From NCBI RefSeq assembly GCF_020386635.1, contig NZ_CP081942.1, positions 1,240,001-1,304,000 on the forward strand: 64,000 nucleotides of DNA. The letters run 5' to 3'. A program made the position numbers and the translations under genes. A model generated the notes under the pieces. That model searched no databases, was not told the origin of the DNA, and was given only the letters and a program-made list of their open reading frames with translations. Shown in pieces: positions 9,602-18,046 of this stretch; within the stretch, counting starts at the first letter, position 1, and every line of letters begins with the position of its first letter. The DNA comes from Pseudomonas sp. MM211 (GTDB lineage Bacteria > Pseudomonadota > Gammaproteobacteria > Pseudomonadales > Pseudomonadaceae).

Positions 9602-10177
9602 TCAGCGCAGTTCTGCCCAATCGCAGAAGCAGCCGCTGGCCAGGTTGTTGTTTGCAAGGACTGTCCGGCCAGCGAGCAGCGCGTCGAGTACGGGCTCGAC
9701 GAAGCTGTTGCCCGAGGTGCAGGTAAAGCCGCTGCTGTAGGGGCCGAAATAAGCCAGTTCGCCGTGCTGATCCCAGATCGCTACGGCCGGGCTGGCAGGC
9801 AGGTGGTCGCTGCCGATCAATCCGCTGAGCGGTTGCAGGGCACTCAGACTGGCGGGTAACTGTCCGTCGGTGCCCGCCTTCTGTACAGCGTGAAAGCTCA
9901 CGCCACGCGCAGAGTAACGTTCCGTGAGCTCGGCGAGATGCTGCTGATTGCCGACATTGCAGGGGCAGGCCGGATCCCAGAAATGCACCAGGCGAACTTC
10001 ACCTGATCCGGCCAGCTCTGCAGGCAGGCGCAGCTCTGCGCCTGTGAACAACGTGGTGCGATCACTGAACGGCCGCAGGTAGCGCGCCTCGAACCACCAA
10101 AAGGCGACAACCATGGCAACCAGCCAGATCACGGTGACCAGGCAGGCGAGCAGGGTGGTGCGGCGGGAACGTGCCAT
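9602..10177 (-). CDS. Membrane-anchored thioredoxin-fold protein (DUF6436-like)
   Basis: A 191-residue protein from the ATG at 10177; an upstream in-frame ATG at 10258 would add a charged stretch before the hydrophobic segment and is less likely. Residues 8-28 (TTLLACLVTVIWLVAMVVAF) form an N-terminal membrane anchor. The periplasmic part resembles thioredoxin-like proteins: LVHFWDPACPCNVGNQQHL places a CPC motif where thiol reductases have CxxC, and AIWDQHGELAYFGPYSSG follows. The one-residue spacing between the cysteines argues against a classical disulfide oxidoreductase. Family assignment is from memory of pseudomonad proteins with this architecture; function unknown. Confidence 0.75.
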   Translation of the reverse strand: MARSRRTTLLACLVTVIWLVAMVVAFWWFEARYLRPFSDRTTLFTGAELRLPAELAGSGEVRLVHFWDPACPCNVGNQQHLAELTERYSARGVSFHAVQKAGTDGQLPASLSALQPLSGLIGSDHLPASPAVAIWDQHGELAYFGPYSSGFTCTSGNSFVEPVLDALLAGRTVLANNNLASGCFCDWAELR

Positions 10178-10333
10178 ATGACAGCTTCTGTTAGGTGTGG
10201 AGACAGCGTCGAGTCGCGCAGTGCTTGAAGCCTGCAACTGCCGAGGGCGGCTTGCCATGAAGCCCTCGGCAGCAGAATATCGCTACTGTACCTGTTGCCC
10301 GCTGGGGCGACGCTGCTGTGAATCAAAAGAGTC

Positions 10334-11281
10334 ATGAGCCTGATGTCCGATACCTTTCAGCCCGAATCCCTGGTCGCCAGCCTGCGTCCTCTGGCCAGCG
10401 CGGCGCCGCTGTCGCCGGCGGAGCTCGTCTATCGGCAGTTCTACGGCTTCGTGCCGCAGGACGCGGTAGAAACGCGGCTGGGCTGGTTCGAGGTGGGCGG
10501 CTATCGCATCGCAGCGCAGGTCTGGAAACCCGTCGCGCCGCGCGCAACCCTGCTGCTCCTGCACGGCTATTACGATCACAGCGGGCTGTATCGCCACGTG
10601 ATTCAGTGGGGCCTGGAGATGGGCTTTGCCGTGCTTGCCGTGGACTTGCCTGGGCATGGGTTGTCCAGCGGGCTGCGCGCCAGCATCAATGATTTCGCTG
10701 AATATCAGGCGGTGCTGCGTGGGGCGCTGGAGCAGGCCGACGCGCTGGGGTTGCCGGAGCCCTGGCACCTGTGCGGGCAAAGCACTGGCGGGGCGATCCT
10801 GATCGACTACCTGCTCAACGACAAGCCGCTGGCTGCGGTGGGCGAGACCATCCTGCTGGCGCCGCTGGTTAGGCCGCGCCGCTGGAACTGGTCGCAACTC
10901 AGCTATCGCTTGCTGCGCCGGTTTGTCCAGGAGATTCCACGGCGCTTCAGCGAGAACTCCAGTGACCTGGAGTTTCTCGACTTCCTGCGCAACCGCGATC
11001 CCTTGCAGCCCAAGGTAGTACCGACGGTCTGGGTCGGCGCGCTGAGCCAGTGGGTGCCGCGCATCGAGCAGGCGCCGCGCAGTACGCGAAGCCCGCTGAT
11101 CATCCAGGGCGAGGCAGACATGACGGTAGACTGGCGGCACAACCTCGGTGTGCTGGAGAACAAGTTCAGGGCGCCGCGCATCCTGCGCCTGCCTGAGGCC
11201 AGACACCACCTTGCCAATGAGGCGGCGCCGCTACGTCAGCGCTACTTCGATTATCTGGGCGAGCAGTTGAACGCTTACTGA
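10334..11281 (+). CDS. Alpha/beta hydrolase (monoacylglycerol-lipase-like)
   Basis: A 315-residue cytoplasmic hydrolase. LLLLHGYYDHSGLYRHV gives the oxyanion-hole region, LCGQSTGGAI the nucleophile elbow (GxSxG) near residue 155, IIQGEADMTVD the acid region and PEARHHLANEA the catalytic His near residue 295, so the triad is complete. The arrangement resembles the serine aminopeptidase S33/lysophospholipase (PF12146) group that cleaves monoacylglycerols or lysophospholipids. A second in-frame ATG at 10343 is an alternative start. The last 7 bases overlap the 3' end of the convergent DUF2059 gene. Confidence 0.88.
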   Translation: MSLMSDTFQPESLVASLRPLASAAPLSPAELVYRQFYGFVPQDAVETRLGWFEVGGYRIAAQVWKPVAPRATLLLLHGYYDHSGLYRHVIQWGLEMGFAVLAVDLPGHGLSSGLRASINDFAEYQAVLRGALEQADALGLPEPWHLCGQSTGGAILIDYLLNDKPLAAVGETILLAPLVRPRRWNWSQLSYRLLRRFVQEIPRRFSENSSDLEFLDFLRNRDPLQPKVVPTVWVGALSQWVPRIEQAPRSTRSPLIIQGEADMTVDWRHNLGVLENKFRAPRILRLPEARHHLANEAAPLRQRYFDYLGEQLNAY

Positions 11282-12006
11282 CCAACCGCCAGGCCAGCGC
11301 GAATTGCCGCTAGCGCGGCCTTGTAGTACGCCGCGCCTTCACTGGATTGGGCGAACGTGACGAACTCTTCCAACTCTGGGTCTGAAAGCCCGCGGTAGAC
11401 GTGCAGCAGCGTGTTATCCAGATCCTTGTCGATCTGCGCCATCAGACGCTGGCGTTGGCCGTCGAGTAGACCCTGTGCGGCGCCTGCGCCAAGCAGCCCG
11501 GGAATCATCTGGCTTAGGCTGTCGGCAGCGACACCGGCCAGGGCCAGACTGATTTCCGCGCCCGACTCGCTGGCCGGCAGCGCCTGGGCCAAGTGGCGTA
11601 TCAACAAGCGGCGGGTGGCGTCTGCCTCGCTGAGCGGCAGCCCGTCGGCGTACTTGGCTAGCTGATCCGGGCGGGTGGCGAGCAGCTCTGCCTCGACGAT
11701 CTTGCGGCCCAGTGGTGATTCGAAGAAGCGCAGCGCAGGCATTGGGTCAGCCAGGTTCTCGCGCAGGCTGGTCTCGGCGCGCTGATCCATGGCACTGGCC
11801 GCGAAGCGCTGGTTGCTGTTGTTCACCAGCGCTTGATAAACCGCAGGTGGCAGGCTCTTGCTGTAGCGGGCCTGGGCGGCGCTAAGGGCATCGCTGAAAT
11901 GCGCACGCTGCTGCGGCCAGCCGGCTTTCTCATACAGCTCGGCATGGGGCTCGGCCAGAGCGGGAAGGCTCAGGAGCAACAGCAAGAAACAACACAACGC
12001 ACGCAT
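11275..12006 (-). CDS. DUF2059 domain-containing exported protein
   Basis: A 243-residue protein with a clear signal peptide (MRALCCFLLLLLSLPALAEP). The C-terminal half, ending in LLHVYRGLSDPELEEFVTFA and a segment rich in Ala and Tyr, matches the helical DUF2059 repeat found in proteobacterial periplasmic proteins of unknown function. No catalytic residues can be named. Its 3' end overlaps the convergent hydrolase by 7 bases, and it is divergent from the 2OG oxygenase gene with an 82-base gap. Confidence 0.85.
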   Translation of the reverse strand: MRALCCFLLLLLSLPALAEPHAELYEKAGWPQQRAHFSDALSAAQARYSKSLPPAVYQALVNNSNQRFAASAMDQRAETSLRENLADPMPALRFFESPLGRKIVEAELLATRPDQLAKYADGLPLSEADATRRLLIRHLAQALPASESGAEISLALAGVAADSLSQMIPGLLGAGAAQGLLDGQRQRLMAQIDKDLDNTLLHVYRGLSDPELEEFVTFAQSSEGAAYYKAALAAIRAGLAVGQ

Positions 12007-12088
12007 AAGGACTCCTGTCTGGGGCGGCTATTTTCGGCAGCTGGGTGGCACTTGTCGAGGTGTAGTCGACACAGGGTAGAATCCGCTC

Positions 12089-12712
12089 ATGACGACCGAA
12101 ATCACCGACTCGCTGCTGAACCGCATCATCGATGACCTTGCCGAGTTCGGTTGGTCGTTGCAAGCGCAGTTCGCCTCCCCTGCTTTGACTCAGCAACTGG
12201 CCGATGAGTGCCGCCAGCGTATAGCGCTGGGAACGCTGGCGCCTGCTGGTACCGGTCGTGGTAACGCCGTGGCGGTACGGGAAGGCACCCGGGGTGATCA
12301 CATTCAGTGGCTCGAAGCTGGGCAGTCGCCGGCCTGTGATGGTTACTTGCAGTTGCTCGACGAACTGCGTGGTGTACTCAACCAGAGCCTTTATCTCGGG
12401 TTGGTGGACTACGAGAGTCACTTCGCCTTCTACCCGCCTGGGGCTTTCTACCTCAAGCACCTGGATCGTTTTCTCGACGAGGACCGTCGTGCCGTTTCTG
12501 CAGTGCTTTATCTCAACGACGACTGGTTGCCGGAGGAAGGCGGCGCGTTACGGCTGTACTTGGCCGATGGCGAAGTGCGCGATGTCTGGCCTCAGGCCGG
12601 CACTCTGGTCGTCTTTCTGTCTGCCGATGTGCCCCATGAAGTGCTACCCGCGAGCCGTGATCGCTTGTCACTGACGGGCTGGTTTCGCCGCCGTGGTGAC
12701 GGCCCGCTCTGA
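12089..12712 (+). CDS. 2OG-Fe(II) oxygenase (prolyl 4-hydroxylase-like)
   Basis: A 207-residue non-heme iron dioxygenase. The double-stranded beta-helix motif is visible: YLKHLDRFLDED gives the HxD iron ligands near residue 128, VPHEVLPASRDRLSLTGWF gives the distal His and the Arg that binds 2-oxoglutarate. GGALRLYLADGEVRDVWPQ lies between them. The protein resembles the SM-20/PHD-like group that hydroxylates protein side chains, including elongation factor Tu in pseudomonads, but the substrate of this copy is inferred only. A strong shared terminator separates it from convergent serA. Confidence 0.9.
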   Translation: MTTEITDSLLNRIIDDLAEFGWSLQAQFASPALTQQLADECRQRIALGTLAPAGTGRGNAVAVREGTRGDHIQWLEAGQSPACDGYLQLLDELRGVLNQSLYLGLVDYESHFAFYPPGAFYLKHLDRFLDEDRRAVSAVLYLNDDWLPEEGGALRLYLADGEVRDVWPQAGTLVVFLSADVPHEVLPASRDRLSLTGWFRRRGDGPL

Positions 12713-12734
12713 CGTCAGCGACTGCCGGAAACGA

Positions 12735-12760
12735 AAAAGGGAGGCCGAGGCCTCCCTTTT
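12735..12760. terminator. Bidirectional intrinsic terminator between the 2OG oxygenase and serA
   Basis: AAAAGGGAGGCC (12735-12746) pairs perfectly with GGCCTCCCTTTT (12749-12760). The A-run and T-run let it act on both strands, serving the convergent oxygenase gene (stop at 12712) and serA (stop at 12777). Confidence 0.9.
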
Positions 12761-12776
12761 CAATGCGCCTAGGCTC

Positions 12777-14006
12777 TTAGAACAGAACGCGGCTGCGGAT
12801 GGTGCCGTTGACGTGCTGCAGCTTCTCCAGCGCCAGATCCGAGTATTCGGCGTCGACGTCGATGACCACGTAACCAACCTTCTCGTTGGTCTGCAGGTAC
12901 TGACCAGAGATGTTGATGCCGTTGTCGGCGAACACCTTGTTGATCTCGCTCATCACGCCTGGAACGTTGGCGTGGATGTGCAGCAGACGGTGCTTACCCG
13001 CGTGCGCCGGCAGCGCCACTTCCGGGAAGTTGACCGAGGATACCGAGGTGCCGTTGTCGCTGTACTTGACCAGCTTCTCGGCCACTTCCAGGCCGATGTT
13101 GGCCTGGGCTTCGGCGGTGGAGCCACCGATGTGCGGCGTCAGGATCACGCGATCCAGGCCACGCAGCGGGCTTTCGAACACGTCGTCGTTGGACTTCGGC
13201 TCGACCGGGAACACGTCGATGGCCGCGCCGATCAGGTGCTCGTCCTTGATCGCCGCAGCCAGGTGATCGAGCTCGACCACGGTGCCACGGGCGGCGTTGA
13301 TCAGAATGCCGCCTTTCTTGATGGCGCGAATTTCCTTCTCGCCGATCATCCACTGAGTGGATGCCAGCTCAGGCACGTGCAGCGAAACGATGTCGCACAT
13401 GCCCAGCAGGTCATGCAGCTTGCCGATCTGTGTGGCGTTACCCAGCGGCAGCTTGGTTACCACGTCGTAGAAGAACACCTGCATGCCCAGGGCTTCGGCG
13501 AGTACCGACAACTGGGTGCCGATTGAGCCGTAACCGACGATGCCCAGCTTCTTGCCGCGGATTTCGAAGGAGTTGGCTGCCGACTTGATCCAGCCGCCAC
13601 GGTGGCAGGAGGCGTTCTTCTCGGGGATGCCGCGCAGCAGCAGGATGGCCTGGGCCAGCACCAGTTCGGCGACCGAGCGGGTGTTGGAGTACGGCGCGTT
13701 GAACACGGCGATACCGCGCTCGCGGGCGGCGTTCAGGTCGACCTGGTTGGTGCCGATGCAGAAGCAGCCAACGGCGACCAGTTTCTTCGCACAGTCGAAG
13801 ACCTCTTCTGTCAGCTGGGTGCGAGAGCGGATGCCGATGAAGTGCGCGTCGGCGATCTTGGCCTTCAACTCCTCGCCGGACAGCGCGGTCTTGAGGTACT
13901 CGATGTTGGTGTAACCGGACGCCTTCAGGGTATCCACTGCGTTCTGGTGGACACCTTCGAGAAGAAGGAACTTGATCTTGCTCTTGTCGAGAGAGGTCGT
14001 GCTCAT
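12777..14006 (-). CDS. serA: D-3-phosphoglycerate dehydrogenase
   Basis: A 409-residue enzyme that commits 3-phosphoglycerate to serine synthesis with NAD. The Rossmann motif VGYGSIGTQLSVLAEALGM lies near residue 160, the catalytic Arg in NAARGTVVELDHL, the Glu in VFPVEPKSN and the His in LTPHIGGSTAEAQ. Residues 335-409 form a C-terminal ACT domain (LLHIHANVPGVMSEINKVF) that normally binds serine for feedback inhibition. Length matches the E. coli-type enzyme. It is divergent from the D-2-hydroxyglutarate dehydrogenase gene, whose product deals with a known SerA by-product. Confidence 0.97.
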   Translation of the reverse strand: MSTTSLDKSKIKFLLLEGVHQNAVDTLKASGYTNIEYLKTALSGEELKAKIADAHFIGIRSRTQLTEEVFDCAKKLVAVGCFCIGTNQVDLNAARERGIAVFNAPYSNTRSVAELVLAQAILLLRGIPEKNASCHRGGWIKSAANSFEIRGKKLGIVGYGSIGTQLSVLAEALGMQVFFYDVVTKLPLGNATQIGKLHDLLGMCDIVSLHVPELASTQWMIGEKEIRAIKKGGILINAARGTVVELDHLAAAIKDEHLIGAAIDVFPVEPKSNDDVFESPLRGLDRVILTPHIGGSTAEAQANIGLEVAEKLVKYSDNGTSVSSVNFPEVALPAHAGKHRLLHIHANVPGVMSEINKVFADNGINISGQYLQTNEKVGYVVIDVDAEYSDLALEKLQHVNGTIRSRVLF

Positions 14007-14189
14007 CGGAGTACCTGTTGTCCCACTAAATTAAGTGTCAGGAGAAGTATCGGCGCTAGCGCCAATGGGCCTGCAGATCGCGGCAAAGCATGATTTGCGG
14101 GGGGCATATGCTAGCATGGCTTCCCTTTTCCTTGCTCGGTTGCGACCTGAACGGTTCTCAGGGCGACCATGAATGTTTCGAGAGTTGAA

Positions 14190-15581
14190 ATGACCGATCA
14201 CCTGCCGATTGAAGAACTCAAAACCCTGGTCGAGCCCGGTAAGGTGCTGACCGACGCTGCCTCCCTGGAAACCTACGGCAAGGACTGGACCAAGCATTAC
14301 GCGCCAGCCCCCAGTGCCATCGTCTTCCCCAAGACCATCGAGCAGGTACAGGCCATCGTGCGCTGGGCCAACGCCCACAAGATCGCCCTGGTGCCCTCGG
14401 GCGGCCGTACCGGCCTGTCGGCAGCGGCGGTCGCGGCCAATGGCGAAGTGGTGGTGTCGTTCGATTACATGAACCAGATCCTCGACTTCAACGAGGCCAA
14501 CCGCACCGTGGTCTGCCAGCCGGGTGTGGTCACCGGCGCGCTGCAGCAGTTCGCCGAGGACAAGGGCCTTTATTACCCCGTGGATTTCGCCTCCGCCGGC
14601 TCCAGCCAGATTGGCGGCAACATCGGCACCAATGCCGGTGGCATCAAGGTGATCCGCTACGGCCTGACCCGCAACTGGGTGGCTGGCCTGAAAGTGGTCA
14701 CCGGCACCGGTGAGTTGCTCGAACTGAACAAAGACCTGATCAAGAACGCTACCGGCTATGACCTGCGCCAGCTGTTCATCGGCGCCGAAGGCACCCTGGG
14801 GTTCGTGGTCGAGGCGACCATGCGTCTGGATCGCGCGCCGCGCAACCTCACCGCCATGGTGCTCGGCACGCCGGATTTCGATTCGATCATGCCGGTGCTG
14901 CACGCCTTCCACGGCAAGCTCGACCTCACCGCCTTCGAGTTCTTCTCCGACAAGTGCCTGGACAAAATCCTTGGCCGTGGCGACATTCCTGCTCCTTTCG
15001 AAAGCCGCACGCCGTTCTACGCCCTGCTGGAATTCGAAGCCGTCAATGAAGATGTGGCCAACGCCGCCCTGGCGACCTTCGAACATTGTGTCGAACAGGG
15101 CTGGGTGCTCGATGGCGTGATGAGCCAGAGCGAGCAGCAGTTGCAGAACCTGTGGAAGCTGCGCGAGTACATCTCCGAGACCATCAGCCACTGGACGCCG
15201 TACAAGAACGACATCTCGGTGACGGTCAGCCAGGTGCCAGCGTTCCTCGCCGATATCGACACCATCGTGTCCGGCAGCTACCCCGATTTCGAAGTGCTCT
15301 GGTACGGCCACATTGGCGACGGCAACCTGCACCTGAACATCCTCAAACCCGACGCACTGAGCAAGGAAGACTTCTTCGCCAAGTGTGCGACCGTCAACAA
15401 GTGGGTGTTCGAGACCGTCGAGAAGTACAACGGCTCTATCTCCGCCGAGCACGGCGTGGGCATGACCAAGCGCGATTACCTGGAGTACAGCCGCTCGCCG
15501 GCAGAAATCGGTTACATGAGAGCGGTCAAGGCGGTCTTTGACCCCAACGGCATCATGAACCCAGGCAAGATCTTCAACTGA
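14190..15581 (+). CDS. FAD-binding D-2-hydroxyglutarate dehydrogenase
   Basis: A 463-residue flavoprotein from the ATG at 14190, preceded by GAGAG; an in-frame ATG at 14169 would add seven residues. The N-terminal PCMH-type FAD domain shows VPSGGRTGLSAAAVA and NIGTNAGGIKVIRYG; the C-terminal oxidase domain shows GHIGDGNLHLN (metal and substrate His residues) and SAEHGVGMTKRDYLEYSR. In P. stutzeri the orthologue beside serA oxidises D-2-hydroxyglutarate to 2-oxoglutarate, passing electrons to ETF, and so drives SerA forward. Divergence from serA here supports the same role. A glycolate or D-lactate oxidase subunit is less likely given the neighbour. Confidence 0.9.
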   Translation: MTDHLPIEELKTLVEPGKVLTDAASLETYGKDWTKHYAPAPSAIVFPKTIEQVQAIVRWANAHKIALVPSGGRTGLSAAAVAANGEVVVSFDYMNQILDFNEANRTVVCQPGVVTGALQQFAEDKGLYYPVDFASAGSSQIGGNIGTNAGGIKVIRYGLTRNWVAGLKVVTGTGELLELNKDLIKNATGYDLRQLFIGAEGTLGFVVEATMRLDRAPRNLTAMVLGTPDFDSIMPVLHAFHGKLDLTAFEFFSDKCLDKILGRGDIPAPFESRTPFYALLEFEAVNEDVANAALATFEHCVEQGWVLDGVMSQSEQQLQNLWKLREYISETISHWTPYKNDISVTVSQVPAFLADIDTIVSGSYPDFEVLWYGHIGDGNLHLNILKPDALSKEDFFAKCATVNKWVFETVEKYNGSISAEHGVGMTKRDYLEYSRSPAEIGYMRAVKAVFDPNGIMNPGKIFN

Positions 15582-15602
15582 TCCCCGGACCAAGGAGCGA
15601 CC

Positions 15603-16268
15603 ATGAGCTACCAGCACCAGTATATCGATGGCACCCGTATCCACTTCCCGATGGGCAAGGTGGTGTGTGTAGGCCGCAATTACGCCGAGCATGCCAAAGA
15701 ACTCAACAACCCGCTGCCGACCGAGCCGATGCTATTCATCAAGCCCGGCAGCTGCGTGGTGCCGCTCGAAGGTGGCTTCAGCATTCCGGAAGACCGCGGC
15801 TCGGTGCACTACGAAGTGGAAATCGCCGTGCTGATCGGCAAGCCGCTGTCGCGCAAGCCGAGCGATGAAGAAGTGCTGGATGCCATTTCCGGTTTCGCTC
15901 CCGCTCTCGACCTGACCCTGCGCGACGTGCAGAACAAACTCAAAGGCCAGGGGCATCCCTGGGAGCCGGCCAAGTCGTTCGATGGTGCCTGCGTGCTGGC
16001 GCCCTTCGTGCCGGGTGACGCGGTCGAAGACCTGGCTGCTATCGGCATTCGCCTGACCATCAACGGCGAAGTGCGCCAGGATGGCATCAGCGGTGACATG
16101 ATCTTCGCGATCCTGCCTGTGATCCAGGAAATGGCCGGCCACTTCAATCTGCAGCCTGGCGACGTGATCCTCACTGGCACTCCCGCAGGCGTCGGCCCGC
16201 TGCACAAGGGCGATGAAGTAGTGCTCGACTTGGTCGGCCACTCCAGCTTCGCCAGCCGGGTCATCTGA
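15603..16268 (+). CDS. Fumarylacetoacetate hydrolase family protein
   Basis: A 221-residue single-domain FAH protein following the dehydrogenase by 21 bases, with AAGGAG before the ATG, so probably the same operon. VGRNYAEHAKEL, HYEVEIAVLIGKPL and LTGTPAGVGPLHKGDEV are the family motifs; the Glu residues in YEVEIAV and the Asp in ALDLTLRDVQ are the expected metal ligands. Small FAH proteins act as acylpyruvate hydrolases or oxaloacetate decarboxylases. Next to enzymes of 2-oxoacid metabolism, an oxaloacetate or acylpyruvate clean-up role is plausible but unproven. Confidence 0.92.
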   Translation: MSYQHQYIDGTRIHFPMGKVVCVGRNYAEHAKELNNPLPTEPMLFIKPGSCVVPLEGGFSIPEDRGSVHYEVEIAVLIGKPLSRKPSDEEVLDAISGFAPALDLTLRDVQNKLKGQGHPWEPAKSFDGACVLAPFVPGDAVEDLAAIGIRLTINGEVRQDGISGDMIFAILPVIQEMAGHFNLQPGDVILTGTPAGVGPLHKGDEVVLDLVGHSSFASRVI

Positions 16269-16311
16269 CACGGCGCCCGCTGCAAGGCGGTAGCGGCCGT
16301 TCGCCGCTCCA

Positions 16312-16365
16312 CTGTGGGAGCGCGCCATGCGCGCGAAAAATCGCGGGCATGGCCCGCTCCCACAG
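16312..16365. repeat. REP hairpin (Pseudomonas type)
   Basis: CTGTGGGAGCGCGCCATG at the left and its near-complement CATGGCCCGCTCCCACAG at the right flank a short A-rich loop. The same unit appears at 37046-37097 and 53623-53672 in this window. It follows the FAH gene and may stabilise or end its transcript. Confidence 0.85.
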
Positions 16366-16422
16366 ATACTGCACCGATGACCGCTCTCGCCTCGCAACCA
16401 TCCCGAATCCACGTTTATTCCA

Positions 16423-16461
16423 ATTAAGCTTCGCTTAAGCCGGCTTTAAGCCTGGCTTCAG
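16423..16461 (+). promoter_or_regulatory. Four tandem response-regulator half-sites (BqsR/CarR-type box) upstream of carO
   Basis: Four 6-base half-sites follow each other at exact 11-base spacing: ATTAAG (16423), CTTAAG (16434), TTTAAG (16445) and CTTCAG (16456), separated by CTTCG, CCGGC and CCTGG. This is the TTAAG-N6-TTAAG box described for the P. aeruginosa regulator BqsR (also called CarR), of the PmrA/QseB family, but doubled. It ends 50 bases before the downstream start codon, where an activator would sit. The fourth half-site is degenerate. Confidence 0.8.
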
Positions 16462-16510
16462 CTAGTCGACTTAACCTGACCCCGTCATCTACAGATAGAG
16501 GGTCACACCC

Positions 16511-16858
16511 ATGAAAGCTCCCGCACTCGCACTGTTGCTCGTTCCGCTGTTCTCTTCCGCTGCCATGGCTGCCGGCTACACCGGCCCAGGTCAGGTCGCT
16601 CAGGTCACCACTGTCGAGCAGGCGCTGAAAGCCGGCGACGACACCCCGGTGGTACTGCAGGGCCAGATCGTCAAACGTCTGCAGGACGAACTCTATGAGT
16701 TCAAGGACGCCACCGGCACCATCCACGTTGAAATCGACGACGAAGACTGGCCGCCGCAAGCCATCTCCGAGAAGGCCACCGTCAAGCTGACCGGTGAAGT
16801 CGACAAGGATCTGACCAGCCGCGAAATCGATGTCGATATCGTCGAACTGGTGAAATAA
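16511..16858 (+). CDS. carO: Periplasmic BOF/OB-fold stress protein (YgiW/YdeI family, CarO-like)
   Basis: A 115-residue protein with a signal peptide (MKAPALALLLVPLFSSAAMA, cleavage after AAG or AMA). The rest is one OB-fold: QVTTVEQALKAGDDTPVVLQ, GQIVKRLQDELYEFKDATG, then VEIDDEDWPPQAI and VDVDIVELVK. NirD/YgiW/YdeI proteins help resist cationic peptides, peroxide and metals. In P. aeruginosa the homologue CarO (PA0320) maintains low cytosolic calcium and is controlled by the CarSR/BqsRS system; the half-site array just upstream of this gene fits that. The symbol is assigned from size, fold, promoter and neighbourhood. Confidence 0.88.
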   Translation: MKAPALALLLVPLFSSAAMAAGYTGPGQVAQVTTVEQALKAGDDTPVVLQGQIVKRLQDELYEFKDATGTIHVEIDDEDWPPQAISEKATVKLTGEVDKDLTSREIDVDIVELVK

Positions 16859-16895
16859 GGCGCGCGCTGTTAGCGTCTCGCCACTGCACTGAATG

Positions 16896-16935
16896 GCCGC
16901 CTCTCGGACTACCGAGGGGCGGCGTTGTCGTTTTT
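16896..16935 (+). terminator. Intrinsic terminator after carO
   Basis: GCCGCCTCTCGG, loop ACTA, CCGAGGGGCGGC (one G-U pair), then a T-rich tract ending TTTTT at 16931-16935. It begins 37 bases after the carO stop, so the propeller gene downstream is likely to have its own promoter or depend on read-through. Confidence 0.75.
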
Positions 16936-16957
16936 GCTGATGGATATGTGAGTTGCC

Positions 16958-17878
16958 ATGCGTCGTCTGATTTCGATCAAAGGATTATTCCTGCTGTTGA
17001 TGCTCGTTGTGCTGGCTGCGCTGGCTATCACGAGCCAGCAATTTCGCCTGTTCGAGCGGGCCTGGTTTAATTTCAGCCAGCCCGCCGAGGCGCCCTCGCA
17101 TTCGCTGTGGCTGAGCGACTACAAGGTGGTGATCGAGGCGCAGCGTATCGAGGGTCTGGAGGACGACGTCTCGGCGCTGACCTACGACCCGGATCGCCAG
17201 AGCCTGTTCACGGTAACCAACCAGCATCCCAAGCTGATCGAGCTGTCCCTCGACGGCAAGGTGCTGCGGCAGATAGAGCTGGTCGGTTTCGGTGATCCCG
17301 AAGCGGTTGAGTACGTTGCGCCCGGGCGCTTCGTGATCGCCGATGAGCGCACCCAGCGGCTGGTCAAGATCCGCGTTGACGACGACACCACCTCCATCGA
17401 CGCCGCCGACGGTCAGCAGATGTCGCTGGGCCTGGAGATGGGCAGCAAGAACAAGGGCTTCGAGGGGTTGGCTTACGACTTGAAAGGGCAACGCCTGTTC
17501 GTCGCCAAGGAGCGTGACCCGATGCGGATCTACGAGGTGCACGGCTTCCCCAATCTCGACCCGGCCGCGCCCAATCCGGTGCAGATCCGCGACGACCGCA
17601 AACGTGATGCGGGCATCTTCGTGCGTGATCTTTCCAGCCTCCATTACGACAACCTCACCGGCCATTTGCTGGCGCTGTCGGACGAGTCGCGACTGGTCGT
17701 CGAGCTGGGCGAGGACGGCAAGCCGATCAGCAGCCTGTCGCTGCTGCAGGGACAGCAGGGCCTCAAGAAATCGGTGCCACAGGCGGAAGGCATCACGATG
17801 GATGATCACGGTGTGCTCTACCTGACCAGCGAGCCCAATCTCTTCTACGTCTTCAGCAAGGACGGCAAGAGCGACTGA
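16958..17878 (+). CDS. SdiA-regulated domain beta-propeller protein, copy 1 (CarP-like)
   Basis: A 306-residue protein with an N-terminal membrane anchor (LFLLLMLVVLAALAI, residues 9-23) and a periplasmic beta-propeller of the SdiA-regulated family (PF06977). Blade motifs include DDVSALTYDPDRQSLFTVT, GFGDPEAVEYVAPGRFVIAD, NKGFEGLAYDLKGQRLFVAKE and DLSSLHYDNLTGHLLALS. In P. aeruginosa a predicted calcium-regulated phytase-like propeller, CarP (PA0327), is a CarSR target alongside CarO; closeness to a carO-like gene suggests the same family, though substrate and catalytic activity are unknown. The next gene is a close paralogue. Confidence 0.87.
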   Translation: MRRLISIKGLFLLLMLVVLAALAITSQQFRLFERAWFNFSQPAEAPSHSLWLSDYKVVIEAQRIEGLEDDVSALTYDPDRQSLFTVTNQHPKLIELSLDGKVLRQIELVGFGDPEAVEYVAPGRFVIADERTQRLVKIRVDDDTTSIDAADGQQMSLGLEMGSKNKGFEGLAYDLKGQRLFVAKERDPMRIYEVHGFPNLDPAAPNPVQIRDDRKRDAGIFVRDLSSLHYDNLTGHLLALSDESRLVVELGEDGKPISSLSLLQGQQGLKKSVPQAEGITMDDHGVLYLTSEPNLFYVFSKDGKSD

Positions 17879-18046
17879 GCTAGGTGTCGTGAGGCGAGAA
17901 TCGGCCAGCTTGCGATAGTGCTGCCGCCCTCGCCGCGCTGGTGAAGTGGAGCGAGGGCTGTTAGTTTCGCCGATCTCAAATGCTCGCCTCCGCGTGTTTA
18001 CCCAGAGGCAGCCCGGTTTTTCCCGCCGATGGACAAGTGAACCGAT

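Noticed and set aside
14031..15692. A 553-residue open frame on the minus strand, antisense to the D-2-hydroxyglutarate dehydrogenase
   Set aside because: It covers a gene with clear motifs on the other strand, its translation is rich in His, Val and Gly typical of antisense frames in GC-rich DNA, and it has no recognisable motif.
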